From Deltaproteobacteria bacterium (GTDB taxonomy: Bacteria; Myxococcota_A; Polyangia; Haliangiales; Haliangiaceae), in assembly GCA_021413675.1 (NCBI GenBank), contig JAIOQA010000271.1, positions 1-60,561 on the forward strand: a stretch of DNA of 60,561 bases, given 5' to 3'. Both the position numbers and the translations under genes were made by a program. The notes beneath the pieces were generated by a model that was not told the DNA's origin, searched no databases, and was given only the letters and a program-made list of their open reading frames with translations. Below, one piece after another: positions 18,662-27,570 of the stretch. Numbering within the stretch: the first letter of the stretch is position 1; each line of letters starts with the position of its first letter.

Positions 18662-19767
18662 CAGCGCGCGGTCGCGAGGTACGCGCGCAGCTCGGGCGCC
18701 GCGCCGGCGAGGTCCGCGGCGGTCGGCACCGGCAGCACCGCCGACGACTTGGTCGCCCAGAACAGGATCGGCCCGTCGGTGTGGGGCGCGAGATCGCACA
18801 GCGCTGCGCCGGCCTTCGCCGAGTAGACGATGTCGAGCGGCGGACCTCCGCTGTCCGCGAACCGGACCGCCGCGCGCACGCCGCGCGCGGTCGAGCGCCC
18901 GTAGCCGCCGCCGAAGTACGCGCCGAGCACGTTCACCGTGCGCCGCAGCGCCGCGATGCTGACGCCGCTCGACGCGCCGCGCGCCTCGTCGACCAGCGCG
19001 AGCGTGCGCCGCGCGAGGTTGGCGATCCGCCACGGGCTGGTCACCGGCCACGGCGTGACCCGCACCGCACAGACCTCGGGCAGCGTCTCGCGCGTGAACC
19101 CGACGCCGAGCGCGGCGGCGAGATGCAGGCCCGCGAGCACGCCCGCGGTCGTGCAGGTGCTGCCGACCGCGAGCACGATCCGCCGCGGCGCCGGGCAGCT
19201 CCCCTCGGCGACCTGCTCGGCCAGCTCGAACGCCGCGGTCAGCGCGCCGACCGCGCCCTCGGGGCTCGCGCCGCCGGGCGGCATGATCCACGGCACCGCG
19301 CCCGACGCGCGCTCGCGCCGCGCGAGCAGCGACATCGCCGCCGGCAACAGCGCGACCGAGGCGATGCGCTCGATCCGCGGGCCGCACGCGATCATCGCCG
19401 CGAGGTTCGCGCGCGCCGGATCGCTCGCGGGTTGCGGGAACAGCAGCACGCCCGCGCCCAGACCGGCGGCCTCGGCGTGCATCACCGTCGCGACCGCGTG
19501 GTTCGAGCCGTACGCGCCGGTCGCCCAGATGTGGGTCGCGCCGGCGGCCCGCGCGCGACCGAGCACCGCCTCGAGGGTGCGCACCTTGTTGCCGCCGTAG
19601 CGCAGGTTCGAGCGATCCTCGCGCTTCACCCACACGTCGGCGCCGAGCTCGGTCGACAGCGCCGCCAGCCGCTCGACCGGCGTGGGCCAGCCGCCGAGGC
19701 GGACCCACGGCAGCGCCCGCCCGAGCGCGGGCAGGCGGCGAAACAGCGCGACCTCGTCCAGGTGCAT
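18661..19767 (-). CDS. PLP-dependent ACC deaminase / D-cysteine desulfhydrase family enzyme
   Basis: A 368-residue fold-type II pyridoxal-phosphate enzyme. PTPVERL and KREDRSNLRYGGNKVR are family signatures; the Lys of GGNK forms the Schiff base. GAYGSNHA and the Gly-rich AVGSTCTTAG fit phosphate binding. Members include 1-aminocyclopropane-1-carboxylate deaminase, D-cysteine desulfhydrase and L-cysteate lyase, and the residues visible do not decide between them. It is about 30 residues longer than typical. It is coupled to the DUF3885-like gene downstream. Confidence 0.88.
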   Translation of the reverse strand: MHLDEVALFRRLPALGRALPWVRLGGWPTPVERLAALSTELGADVWVKREDRSNLRYGGNKVRTLEAVLGRARAAGATHIWATGAYGSNHAVATVMHAEAAGLGAGVLLFPQPASDPARANLAAMIACGPRIERIASVALLPAAMSLLARRERASGAVPWIMPPGGASPEGAVGALTAAFELAEQVAEGSCPAPRRIVLAVGSTCTTAGVLAGLHLAAALGVGFTRETLPEVCAVRVTPWPVTSPWRIANLARRTLALVDEARGASSGVSIAALRRTVNVLGAYFGGGYGRSTARGVRAAVRFADSGGPPLDIVYSAKAGAALCDLAPHTDGPILFWATKSSAVLPVPTAADLAGAAPELRAYLATAR

Positions 19768-19893
19768 CGACGCGTGAAGCGTATCAGGCCGCTCGACCGC
19801 GTGCGGCGCGACGCGGGCGCTCTCGCGCGGGGTCGGTGTCGGCAGAATCGAGACGTGGATTCAGATCGATTCGGCCCGCGCGAGGACGTCGCG

Positions 19894-20166
19894 TCAGTGC
19901 GCTTCGGGCACGTAGTCGGGCGGCAGCTGGCCGCCGTCGCCGAACAGGAACTGCTCGCACTGCTCCTTCAGCACCTCGTGCGAGCGCTTCAAGGTGAGGT
20001 CGAGGCGGTACTCGTTCACGATCTTCTTCGAGTGCTCGATCCACTGCGCCCAGGCGTCAGCGGAGATCGAGTCGAAGATGCGCTGGCCGAGCTCGTCGTT
20101 GAACGGCTTGTAGGGGAGACCGGGGAGGGTGGCGCCGAGCTTGGCGCACTTGACGGTTCGGGGCAC
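19894..20166 (-). CDS. yggX: YggX-type Fe(2+)-trafficking protein
   Basis: A 90-residue cytosolic protein matching the YggX family end to end: [17 protein letters not shown] contains the single conserved Cys of the family, followed by [19 protein letters not shown] and the C-terminal EQFLFG. YggX helps protect Fe-S clusters and handles labile iron under oxidative stress. It follows the response regulator gene by 84 bp on the same strand. A short tail ([15 protein letters not shown]) extends beyond the usual family end. Confidence 0.92.
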   Translation of the reverse strand: MPRTVKCAKLGATLPGLPYKPFNDELGQRIFDSISADAWAQWIEHSKKIVNEYRLDLTLKRSHEVLKEQCEQFLFGDGGQLPPDYVPEAH

Positions 20167-20250
20167 GGGCGCATTCGAGCAGGTTCCGCCAGGCGGGGCA
20201 AGGCGCGGCCCCCGATGGTTCGCCCGCGCCGCCGTTCGCGATGATCTGGA

Positions 20251-20730
20251 TCAGTCCGGATCCCGCCGCTTGAGCCGGGCGATCGGCGTCGGCGTCGACG
20301 GCACCGCGCGGGTCCCGAGGGTCTGGCGCAGCCGCGTCAGCATCAGCCGCGCGACCCGCGGCGACAGCGGCGAGTTACCGGCGCGGACGTCCTGCAGCGA
20401 GCCGGTCAGCGCCTCGGACAGCTCGTCCTTCAGCAGGTAGCCGTCGGCACCCGCCTCGAACGCGGCCATCACGTGGTTGCGGTCGTCGTAGCCCGACACC
20501 ACCAGCACGCGGATCTCCGGGGTGACCCGGCGCAGCTCGCCGATGAGCGAGGCGCCGTCCATGCCGGGCATCTCCATGTCCACGATCGCGACGTCGTAAG
20601 CGTTCTGAGTCGCAGCTTCGATCCCTGCGCTCGGCGTTCCGCAGCCAGTCGCCCGGTGGCCTGCGTGGGTGACGAGTTTTTCGATGAGAACTCGGGGCGA
20701 TTCGTCGTCGTCGATGATCAGGCAGCGCAC
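20251..20730 (-). CDS. Response regulator with receiver domain only
   Basis: A 159-residue protein. The start GTG 20730 gives MRCLIIDDDESP directly at the receiver domain; a longer version from 20832 adds 34 residues without family character. The receiver has the DDD acidic pocket, phospho-acceptor Asp in IVDMEMPGMDG, Ser in VVSGYD and Lys in YLLKDE. After the receiver comes the NarL-type linker (NSPLSPRVARLML), but the helix-turn-helix output domain is absent and the protein ends about 25 residues later. It may act by protein contact or be a shortened NarL-type regulator. No histidine kinase is adjacent. Confidence 0.85.
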   Translation of the reverse strand: MRCLIIDDDESPRVLIEKLVTHAGHRATGCGTPSAGIEAATQNAYDVAIVDMEMPGMDGASLIGELRRVTPEIRVLVVSGYDDRNHVMAAFEAGADGYLLKDELSEALTGSLQDVRAGNSPLSPRVARLMLTRLRQTLGTRAVPSTPTPIARLKRRDPD

Positions 20731-20896
20731 GAGACCTACACTGTGCAACCTCGGTACCAGGTAGAGGCCTAAACAATCTGAGTACTTGAGAATACGAAAA
20801 TCCAAGAAATGGGGCCAGCCCACCACGGCCATGTGGTCTTCGTACCGCGGTCCGACCGAGGCAACGTTTTCGTCGCATCTCGGTTACTATCCTGCG
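20731..20896. promoter_or_regulatory. AT-richer divergent promoter region
   Basis: This 166-bp gap between the response regulator and the PHP lipoprotein genes is clearly less G+C-rich than its surroundings (for example CTAAACAATCTGAGTACTTG near 20770). It must hold promoters for both directions; exact boxes cannot be assigned by eye. Confidence 0.45.
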
Positions 20897-23800
20897 ATGA
20901 GGACCCTTCGACTAAGCGCGTACGCGCTCGTCGCGTTCGCGGCGTGCGGCGGAAGCGACTCGCCTTCGATCGACGATTTCTACCCCACGCTACCGCCGAC
21001 GGGTGGTGCAACCGGCGCATTTGCGCGAGCCGCGACGGCGAGCGATCTGCTCACCGGCCCGGCCGCGCAGGGCCTCGTCGGTGATCTCGTCATCGGCAAC
21101 GACAAGGCGCGCTTCATCGTCCAGGCGACGGGCCGCACGATCGGCGTCGTGCCGCCCGGCGGCAACCTCATCGACGCGGCGCTCGTGAACGCCGACGGCA
21201 GCCAGGCCACCGAGGACCACTTCGGCGAGCTGTCGATGGTCTACAAGCTCGGCCGCACCTGCGATCACCAGTCGCTCGAGATCGTCCGCGATGGCTCGAA
21301 GGGCGGGCCCGCGGTGATCCGCGCGGTCGGCGTGACGACCGCCAACGACTACGTCGACATGAAGGGCATCCCCGCGATCCCCGTCGACGGCGATGTCGAT
21401 CCCGACGTCGATGATCACCTCGAGTGCGCCACGACCTACGTGCTGTCGCCGGGCAAGGACACGCTCGAGGTCTACTGGACGCTCTTCAACGGCACCAAGG
21501 ATCACGCCGAGGGCCCGATGGGCTCGCTCGCCGACACCGGCGGCGTCGTCGACGTGTGGGGCTCGGGCCGCGGCTTCGAGAAGCTCGGCATCGAGGCGCT
21601 CGCCAACCTCTCGGCGAAGTCGGCGATCGACTTCGCGGTCTACCAGGGCCCGGGCGTCGCCTACGGCCTGGTGCCGCGCCACGCCGCCGCGAACGTGCCC
21701 AACGCGCAGTTCGCGATCGCCGGCGTGTCGATCGTGCTGTTCGGCGCCGACTCGCTGATCGATCTCGTCGATCGCAAGAACCGCTACCTGGTCCTCGATC
21801 CCAACCAGGGCAAGACCGAGCAGATGGACGTCGTCGTCGCGCGCGACGCCGGCGGCGCCGACGCGCACTTCCGCGAGGTCGCGGGCCAGGCCACGTCCGA
21901 CATCGCCGGCACCGTCACGTTCGGCGGGGCGGCCCCGGCGGTCGCCCGCGTCGGCGTCTACAACGACCTCGATGGCAACGGCGCGATCGACGACACCGAC
22001 ACGATCGTCAGCTACTTCGACACCGACGCCACCGGCCACTACGCCGGCAAGATCCCGACGGCGGGCAACCACCTGGTCCGCGCCGAGGTCAAGGATGTCG
22101 GGCGCTCGCCTGTCGCGCCCGCCGCCGCCACCGTCGACCTCAGCGTCCCCGCCCCCGTGAAGCTCGATTACACCGTGCTCGACGACGAGACCAGCCAGCC
22201 CATCCCGGCGCGGCTGATCGTGATCGGCGATCACGCGGCGTTCCCCGACATGCGCGTGTTCTCCGACAGCGATCGCCTGCCGGGCATGGTCGCGAGCATC
22301 CACGCCGCGTACGGCACCACGACCGATCTCGGCGACGGCGCCGATCCCGCGTTCACCGTGCCCGCCGGCGCGACCTATCGGGTCTACGCCTCGCGCGGCA
22401 CCGAGTGGTCGGTCGCCTCGACCAAGGTCACCGCGACCGCGCCCCAGAGCCTGACCTTCAAGCTCCGCCACACCGTCCCGACCGACAAGTACGTCGCGAC
22501 CGAGTGGCACGTCCACCAGGTCGGCTCGCCCGACTCCAACGTCGCCTCCGACGTGCGCGTGCGCTCGGCGGTGTCGGCCGGCGTCGAGGAGTTCGCGGTC
22601 ACCGACCACGACTACGTCTCGGACCTCGAGCCGATCGTCGAGGATCTCAAGCTCACGGATCGCGTCCGCGTGATCTCCGGCGTCGAGACCACGCCGTTCG
22701 CCTACGGCCACTTCATGGCGTGGCCGATGAACCTCGACCCCGCGTCGCCCAGCCACGGCGCCGTCGACTGGGGCCGCGGCATGCCCGGCTTCTCGATGGT
22801 GCCCGAGGAGATCTTCGCCGCGATGCGCGAGAAGGGCGCGCAGTGCGTCCAGATCAACCACCCGCGCGGCAAGCCCGGCATCGGCAACTTCCAGTCGTTC
22901 TTCGATCGCGCCAACCTGCAGTTCGACTACGGCAACCGCTCGATCTTCGGCGACTTCGCCAACGCCGAGGTCCCCAACGAGCTGCTCCGCCTGCCGGGCG
23001 CCTCGCTGTGGAGCGACACGTTCAACACCCTCGAGGTGTGGAACGGCTTCGAGATGATCGACAGCGACACCGACGGCCGCCGCGAGATCTCCAAGCTCGA
23101 TCGCGTGCTCGCCGACTGGTTCAACTTCCTGTCGATGGGCCTGGTGCTGACCCCGACCGGCTCGAGCGATACGCACACGGTCTTCGGCGACGCGATGGGC
23201 ATGCCGCGCACGATGGTCCGGGTCTCGGACGACAGCCCGGCGGCGCTCGCCTCGGGCGCGATCGTCGACGACACGATGATGACGTTGACCGGCGCGCGCG
23301 CCCGCGACATCGTCGTGACCAACGGCCCGATGATCACCGTGACCTCGGCCAACGTCTCGGCGATCGGCTCGGTCGTCACGGCGCAGAGTAACAGCGTCAC
23401 GCTCCACGTCACGGTCACGTCACCGGACTGGGCCGAGATCGACACGCTCGAGGTCTTCGCCAACGCGACCCCGCCGTCGCCGGCTGCGGTGACCGCGCTC
23501 GTGCCGCACCAGTGCTGGACCTCGCGTGACCCGGCGTCGATCGCGGCCACCGACCCGTGCGCCAAGGCGACCCTGGCGCCCGCGCCGATGACCGTCACCG
23601 CGGTCTCGGTCGGCGGCGGCTTCAGCCGCTGGGAGGCCTCGCTCGACGTCACCATCGACGCGGCCGACCTCGCGACCCGGACCGGCGCCACCGGCACCGA
23701 CGCCTGGCTGGTGTTCCGGGCGCGCGGCGACAAGGCGATCTTCCCGATCCTGTTCGACGACGTGGTGACCTCCACCACGCTACCGGTGCTGGTCGATGGG

Positions 23801-23920
23801 ACCAACGCCGGCGCGGTCGACGGCGCGCTCCGAGGCCACGGCGTGCCGGCTACCGCGTTCACCGCCCCGGTGTTCGTCGACTTCGACGGCGGTGGCTACC
23901 GCGCACCGTTCGCGCCATAG
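20897..23920 (+). CDS. Large lipoprotein with C-terminal PHP-type metal-dependent domain
   Basis: A 1007-residue lipoprotein starting at ATG 20897 (MRTLRLSAYALVAF, lipobox FAAC). The N-terminal 340 residues are beta-rich and unrecognised. Carboxypeptidase-regulatory/SdrD-like modules follow (VGVYNDLDGNGAIDD and the TVLDDETSQPIPARL region). From about 530 a PHP-like domain begins: EWHVHQVGSPDSN, AVTDHDYVSD, GVETTPFAYGHF, QINHPRG, and GSSDTHTVFG supply the metal-binding His/Asp set. A C-terminal beta domain closes the protein. PHP domains are phosphoesterases; the substrate of this surface-attached form is unknown. exbB starts 39 bp downstream. Confidence 0.82.
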   Translation: MRTLRLSAYALVAFAACGGSDSPSIDDFYPTLPPTGGATGAFARAATASDLLTGPAAQGLVGDLVIGNDKARFIVQATGRTIGVVPPGGNLIDAALVNADGSQATEDHFGELSMVYKLGRTCDHQSLEIVRDGSKGGPAVIRAVGVTTANDYVDMKGIPAIPVDGDVDPDVDDHLECATTYVLSPGKDTLEVYWTLFNGTKDHAEGPMGSLADTGGVVDVWGSGRGFEKLGIEALANLSAKSAIDFAVYQGPGVAYGLVPRHAAANVPNAQFAIAGVSIVLFGADSLIDLVDRKNRYLVLDPNQGKTEQMDVVVARDAGGADAHFREVAGQATSDIAGTVTFGGAAPAVARVGVYNDLDGNGAIDDTDTIVSYFDTDATGHYAGKIPTAGNHLVRAEVKDVGRSPVAPAAATVDLSVPAPVKLDYTVLDDETSQPIPARLIVIGDHAAFPDMRVFSDSDRLPGMVASIHAAYGTTTDLGDGADPAFTVPAGATYRVYASRGTEWSVASTKVTATAPQSLTFKLRHTVPTDKYVATEWHVHQVGSPDSNVASDVRVRSAVSAGVEEFAVTDHDYVSDLEPIVEDLKLTDRVRVISGVETTPFAYGHFMAWPMNLDPASPSHGAVDWGRGMPGFSMVPEEIFAAMREKGAQCVQINHPRGKPGIGNFQSFFDRANLQFDYGNRSIFGDFANAEVPNELLRLPGASLWSDTFNTLEVWNGFEMIDSDTDGRREISKLDRVLADWFNFLSMGLVLTPTGSSDTHTVFGDAMGMPRTMVRVSDDSPAALASGAIVDDTMMTLTGARARDIVVTNGPMITVTSANVSAIGSVVTAQSNSVTLHVTVTSPDWAEIDTLEVFANATPPSPAAVTALVPHQCWTSRDPASIAATDPCAKATLAPAPMTVTAVSVGGGFSRWEASLDVTIDAADLATRTGATGTDAWLVFRARGDKAIFPILFDDVVTSTTLPVLVDGTNAGAVDGALRGHGVPATAFTAPVFVDFDGGGYRAPFAP

Positions 23921-23959
23921 TACGGTTCCGCCGCGGCGGGCCGCCGCGCAAGGTGTTTG

Positions 23960-24623
23960 ATGAACGGATCTCTCCTCGACGTGGTGCGCGACGGCGGCGT
24001 CGCCATGTGGCTGATCATCGGCCTCTCGGTGGTCGCCCTGGCGGTGGCCACGGAGCGCGCGGTCGCGCAGTGGCAGTTCACGACCCGCGCCCGGCTGCTC
24101 GCCGACACGGTCGGGCGCTGCCTGTCCAAGGGCGCGCTGGATGAGGGCCGCAGCGCGTGCGAGCGCTCGCCGTCGCCGCTGGCCGATGTCTTCCTGGTCG
24201 GGTACGAGCGGCTCGGCCGCGCGAAGCCCGAGCACGTGGCCGCCGCGGTCCATCGCGAGCGCCAGCGCGTCAACCAGGACCTCAAGTCGCGGCTGTGGAT
24301 GCTCGGCACGATCGGCGCGACCGCACCGTTCATCGGCCTGTTCGGCACCGTCGTCGGCATCATGAACGCGATGGGCGGCTTCAAGGGCGACGTCACCTAC
24401 TCGATGGTGTCGGGCCCGATCTCCGAGGCGCTGGTCGCCACTGCGGCCGGCATCCTCGTCGCCGTCGAGGCGGTGTTCCTGTTCAACTTCTTCAACCAGC
24501 GCGCGGGCCGGATCGCGATCGAGCTCAAGCTCCTGACCGACGAGTTCCTCGAGCAGCTGAGCGAGGCGCCGAGCGAGAGCGGCGGTCGCAAGTCCAAGGG
24601 CAAGGACAGCGCAAAGGACGCCG

Positions 24624-24646
<23 letters not shown>
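23960..24646 (+). CDS. exbB: ExbB/TolQ/MotA-family proton channel protein
   Basis: A 228-residue inner-membrane protein starting at ATG 23960 behind AAGG. Three membrane helices lie at about 15-35, 112-135 and 150-180. The family motif is [20 protein letters not shown]. With ExbD it forms the proton-driven motor that energises TonB-dependent or similar systems. A charged, Lys-rich tail follows. It overlaps exbD by 23 bp. There is no tonB in the window; the upstream PHP lipoprotein is its only close partner. Confidence 0.93.
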
Positions 24647-25139
<493 letters not shown>

Positions 25140-25280
25140 CGCCGCTGACCAGTCGGCGCGCGGAGTTGCGCCAGATCACGTTCGCTGCTGGTCTGACCCG
25201 AGGCGATCCGCCGCACGTCGCCAGGCCGCCGCGGTTCGGACGTGATCCCGTCACGGGTGCGTGATACGAAGGGCGCTTCC

Positions 25281-26162
25281 ATGAAGCATCTTCCGTTCTT
25301 CGCGCTCGTCCTCGCCGCCTGTGGTCCCAGCGTTGGCGCCTCTGTCGACGCGAAGCCCGGCACCGCCGATGCCGCCACCGACGCGCCGGTCGGGCCGGAC
25401 GCGAACCTGACCGACGCCCCGCTCACCGAGGTGTCGAAGGTCTACGCGCACAGCGGCAAGCAGCTGTACCGGATCGACACCACGACGGCGCAGCCGACGC
25501 CGGTGCTGATCGGGACGTTCACCGACAGCGGCCCGGACCTGGGCACCGCGAGCATCACCGACATCGCTGTCGACAAGGCCGGCAAGATGACCGGCTGCAC
25601 GCTCAAGAAGATCTTCACGATCGATCCCGCGACGGCCGCGGTGACGTTCGTCGCGGCGCTGCCGAGCGGCACCCCGAACATCACGAGCTTGTCGTACGTA
25701 CCGGTCGATCTCAATGACCCCAACAGCGCCGAGATCCTCGTCGCCGTCGACACCGATGGCAACGTCCTCAAGATCGAGGGCACCACGATCACGACGGTGG
25801 GCAGCTACGGGATGAGCAACGGCGAGGTCATCGGCTCGTCCGGCGATATCGTCGCCGTCCGCGGCGAGGGTATCTTCGCCACCGTCGACATCGGCACGAC
25901 GCTCACGAACAACGACTACCTCGCGAAGATCGATCCGACGACGTGGAACGCCACGATCGTTGGTACGGACCTCGGTGTCAGCAAGGTCTTCGGCCTGGGC
26001 TACTGGCGCACCAAGCTGTACGGCTTCGTCGATGTCGGCACCGGCGCGGGCCAGATCCTCGAGATCGATCCCAAGACCGGCGCGGTCACGCCTGGCGCGA
26101 CCGGCACGATCGAGTGGTTCGGCGCCGGCGTCACAACCGACGCGCCGATCGTCGTGAACTGA
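25281..26162 (+). CDS. Lipoprotein with beta-propeller-like repeats
   Basis: A 293-residue protein starting at ATG 25281 (MKHLPFFALVLAACG, lipobox LAAC); a start 13 codons upstream would break the signal. A Asp/Ala/Pro linker (TDAPVGPDANLTDAPL) follows. The mature part has repeated beta-strand units (LYRIDTTTAQ, KIFTIDPATAAV, DYLAKIDPTTW, ILEIDPKTGAV) like a propeller that reports values, a common surface lipoprotein type in this lineage. It converges on the porin gene; its stop is 18 bp from the restored porin stop. Confidence 0.78.
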   Translation: MKHLPFFALVLAACGPSVGASVDAKPGTADAATDAPVGPDANLTDAPLTEVSKVYAHSGKQLYRIDTTTAQPTPVLIGTFTDSGPDLGTASITDIAVDKAGKMTGCTLKKIFTIDPATAAVTFVAALPSGTPNITSLSYVPVDLNDPNSAEILVAVDTDGNVLKIEGTTITTVGSYGMSNGEVIGSSGDIVAVRGEGIFATVDIGTTLTNNDYLAKIDPTTWNATIVGTDLGVSKVFGLGYWRTKLYGFVDVGTGAGQILEIDPKTGAVTPGATGTIEWFGAGVTTDAPIVVN

Positions 26163-26180
26163 TCGCGATCGCGGCGCGCG

Positions 26181-27522
26181 TCAGAACTCGACGTGCAGCC
26201 GCACCGACCCGATGACGACCGGGCCGCGGTCGGTGTTGTAGCCGGGCGCGGATCACCTGGAGGTCCGCCGCCGGTGAGATGCCGTAGGGCAGGTGGGCGG
26301 TGTAGTAGACCTCGGTGATGTTCTCGCGGCCGTAGTGGAGCGTGCCGTCGCCGAGCAGGAAGCCGTGGCCGCCGAGCTTGAGGTACTCGCGGTGGAACGA
26401 GGACAGGCCGTTGGTCACGACCGCGACGCCGAGGCGATCGTCGGGGCGGTGCCAGCGCGCGCCGCGCAGCGTGCCGCCGAGCTCGAGGGTGTTGTCGATC
26501 TCGGTGTACGCGAACGCCTCGTTCTTGCCGTCGGCCCAGCCGGCGCGGCCGAACAGCGAGAGATCGGTGGTGAGTGCCTGCTCGGCGTTGAGGCCGGCGC
26601 CGATCTTGGTGCGGCCGGCGGCGCGGCTGGTGGTGATGTCGGGCGCCGCGATCGCGCCGGCGCGGAACTCGTCGATGGCGGCGCGGTAGCTGCCCATCGC
26701 AGCGTGGTTGAGATAGCCGAGCACCCGCACGACGCTGTCCCTGCCGTCGATCTGGCCGCGGTGCTCGACCTCCACCTGTTCGCCGCGCGCGTGCGCGATC
26801 CCGAAGTCGTAGTCGATGCCGTTGGCGACCGACGGCATGAGCATCTCGCCGACGCGCACCGACCACGCCGGATCGTCGTACTCGGTGACCGCGCCGAGCG
26901 TGTAGCCGCGGGTGTCGGCGGCGTAGTCGTAGGACCCGTTGTTGTCGACGGCCCAGTTCATGAACTGCAGGTGGCTGTCGCTGCCGAGCGCGTTTACGTC
27001 GAACGTGTCGGCGGTCGACATCTTGCCGGCGCGGATCTCGAGGCGACGGCGCGGTAGCCGCGCGAAGCCCGACAGCGGCCCGCGCGTCGCATCGACCTCG
27101 GCATCGCCGAGCGGGATGATCTGGTGGACGATCGCGCGCGCGAGGTACGGCGCCGAGCCGAGCGTCGGGTTGCGGACGACGTCGAGGTTCGAGAACCCGC
27201 CGACGCCGAGCGCCTGGCCGACGCCGCCACCGCCGGCGGATTCGCCGTCGATCAGGAGCTCGGTGGTCGACGTGACCAGCAGGCCGCCGAACACGGTGCC
27301 CACGATCGAGGTGGCATCATCGGCGGGCGCGGACAGGCTGTTGATGCCGCTGTACGGCGACCGGAAGCCAGGGTGGAACTGGTTGATGACGTTGAGCTGA
27401 CCAGATACCCACCAGCGAGCCTGGGGATGCGGGAAGACGGTGCGACGCGGGGTCGCCGTGGCCGTGCCGCCGAGGGCGACCGCGAGCAGGGCTGAGGTGA
27501 TGCACGCGCGAAGGATTGGCAT
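26181..27522 (-). CDS. OprB-family carbohydrate porin with a C-terminal frameshift
   Basis: An outer-membrane beta-barrel protein with signal peptide MPILRACITSALLAVAL and strands typical of the carbohydrate-selective porin family (FMNWAVDNNGSYDYA, YLKLGGHGFLLGDGTL, YYTAHLPYGISPAADLQVI). After VIR the frame as written changes to Arg/Pro-rich sequence that runs on to 26131 into the neighbour. Shifting frame at base 26247 restores PGYNTDRGPVVIGSVRLHVEF, with the terminal Phe required of outer-membrane porins, and the stop at 26181. The change equals one extra base or two missing. It is either a recent mutation or a sequencing error; coordinates here are the restored gene. Confidence 0.85.
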
Positions 27523-27570
27523 GGACGCTGTGCGAGAAATGTAGCGCGAGCGCCGGACGCGCGGTGACGG

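Noticed and set aside
26131..26180. The porin running to 26131
   Set aside because: The frame at 26247 is shifted; the restored frame ends at 26181 with a proper porin C-terminus and no overlap.
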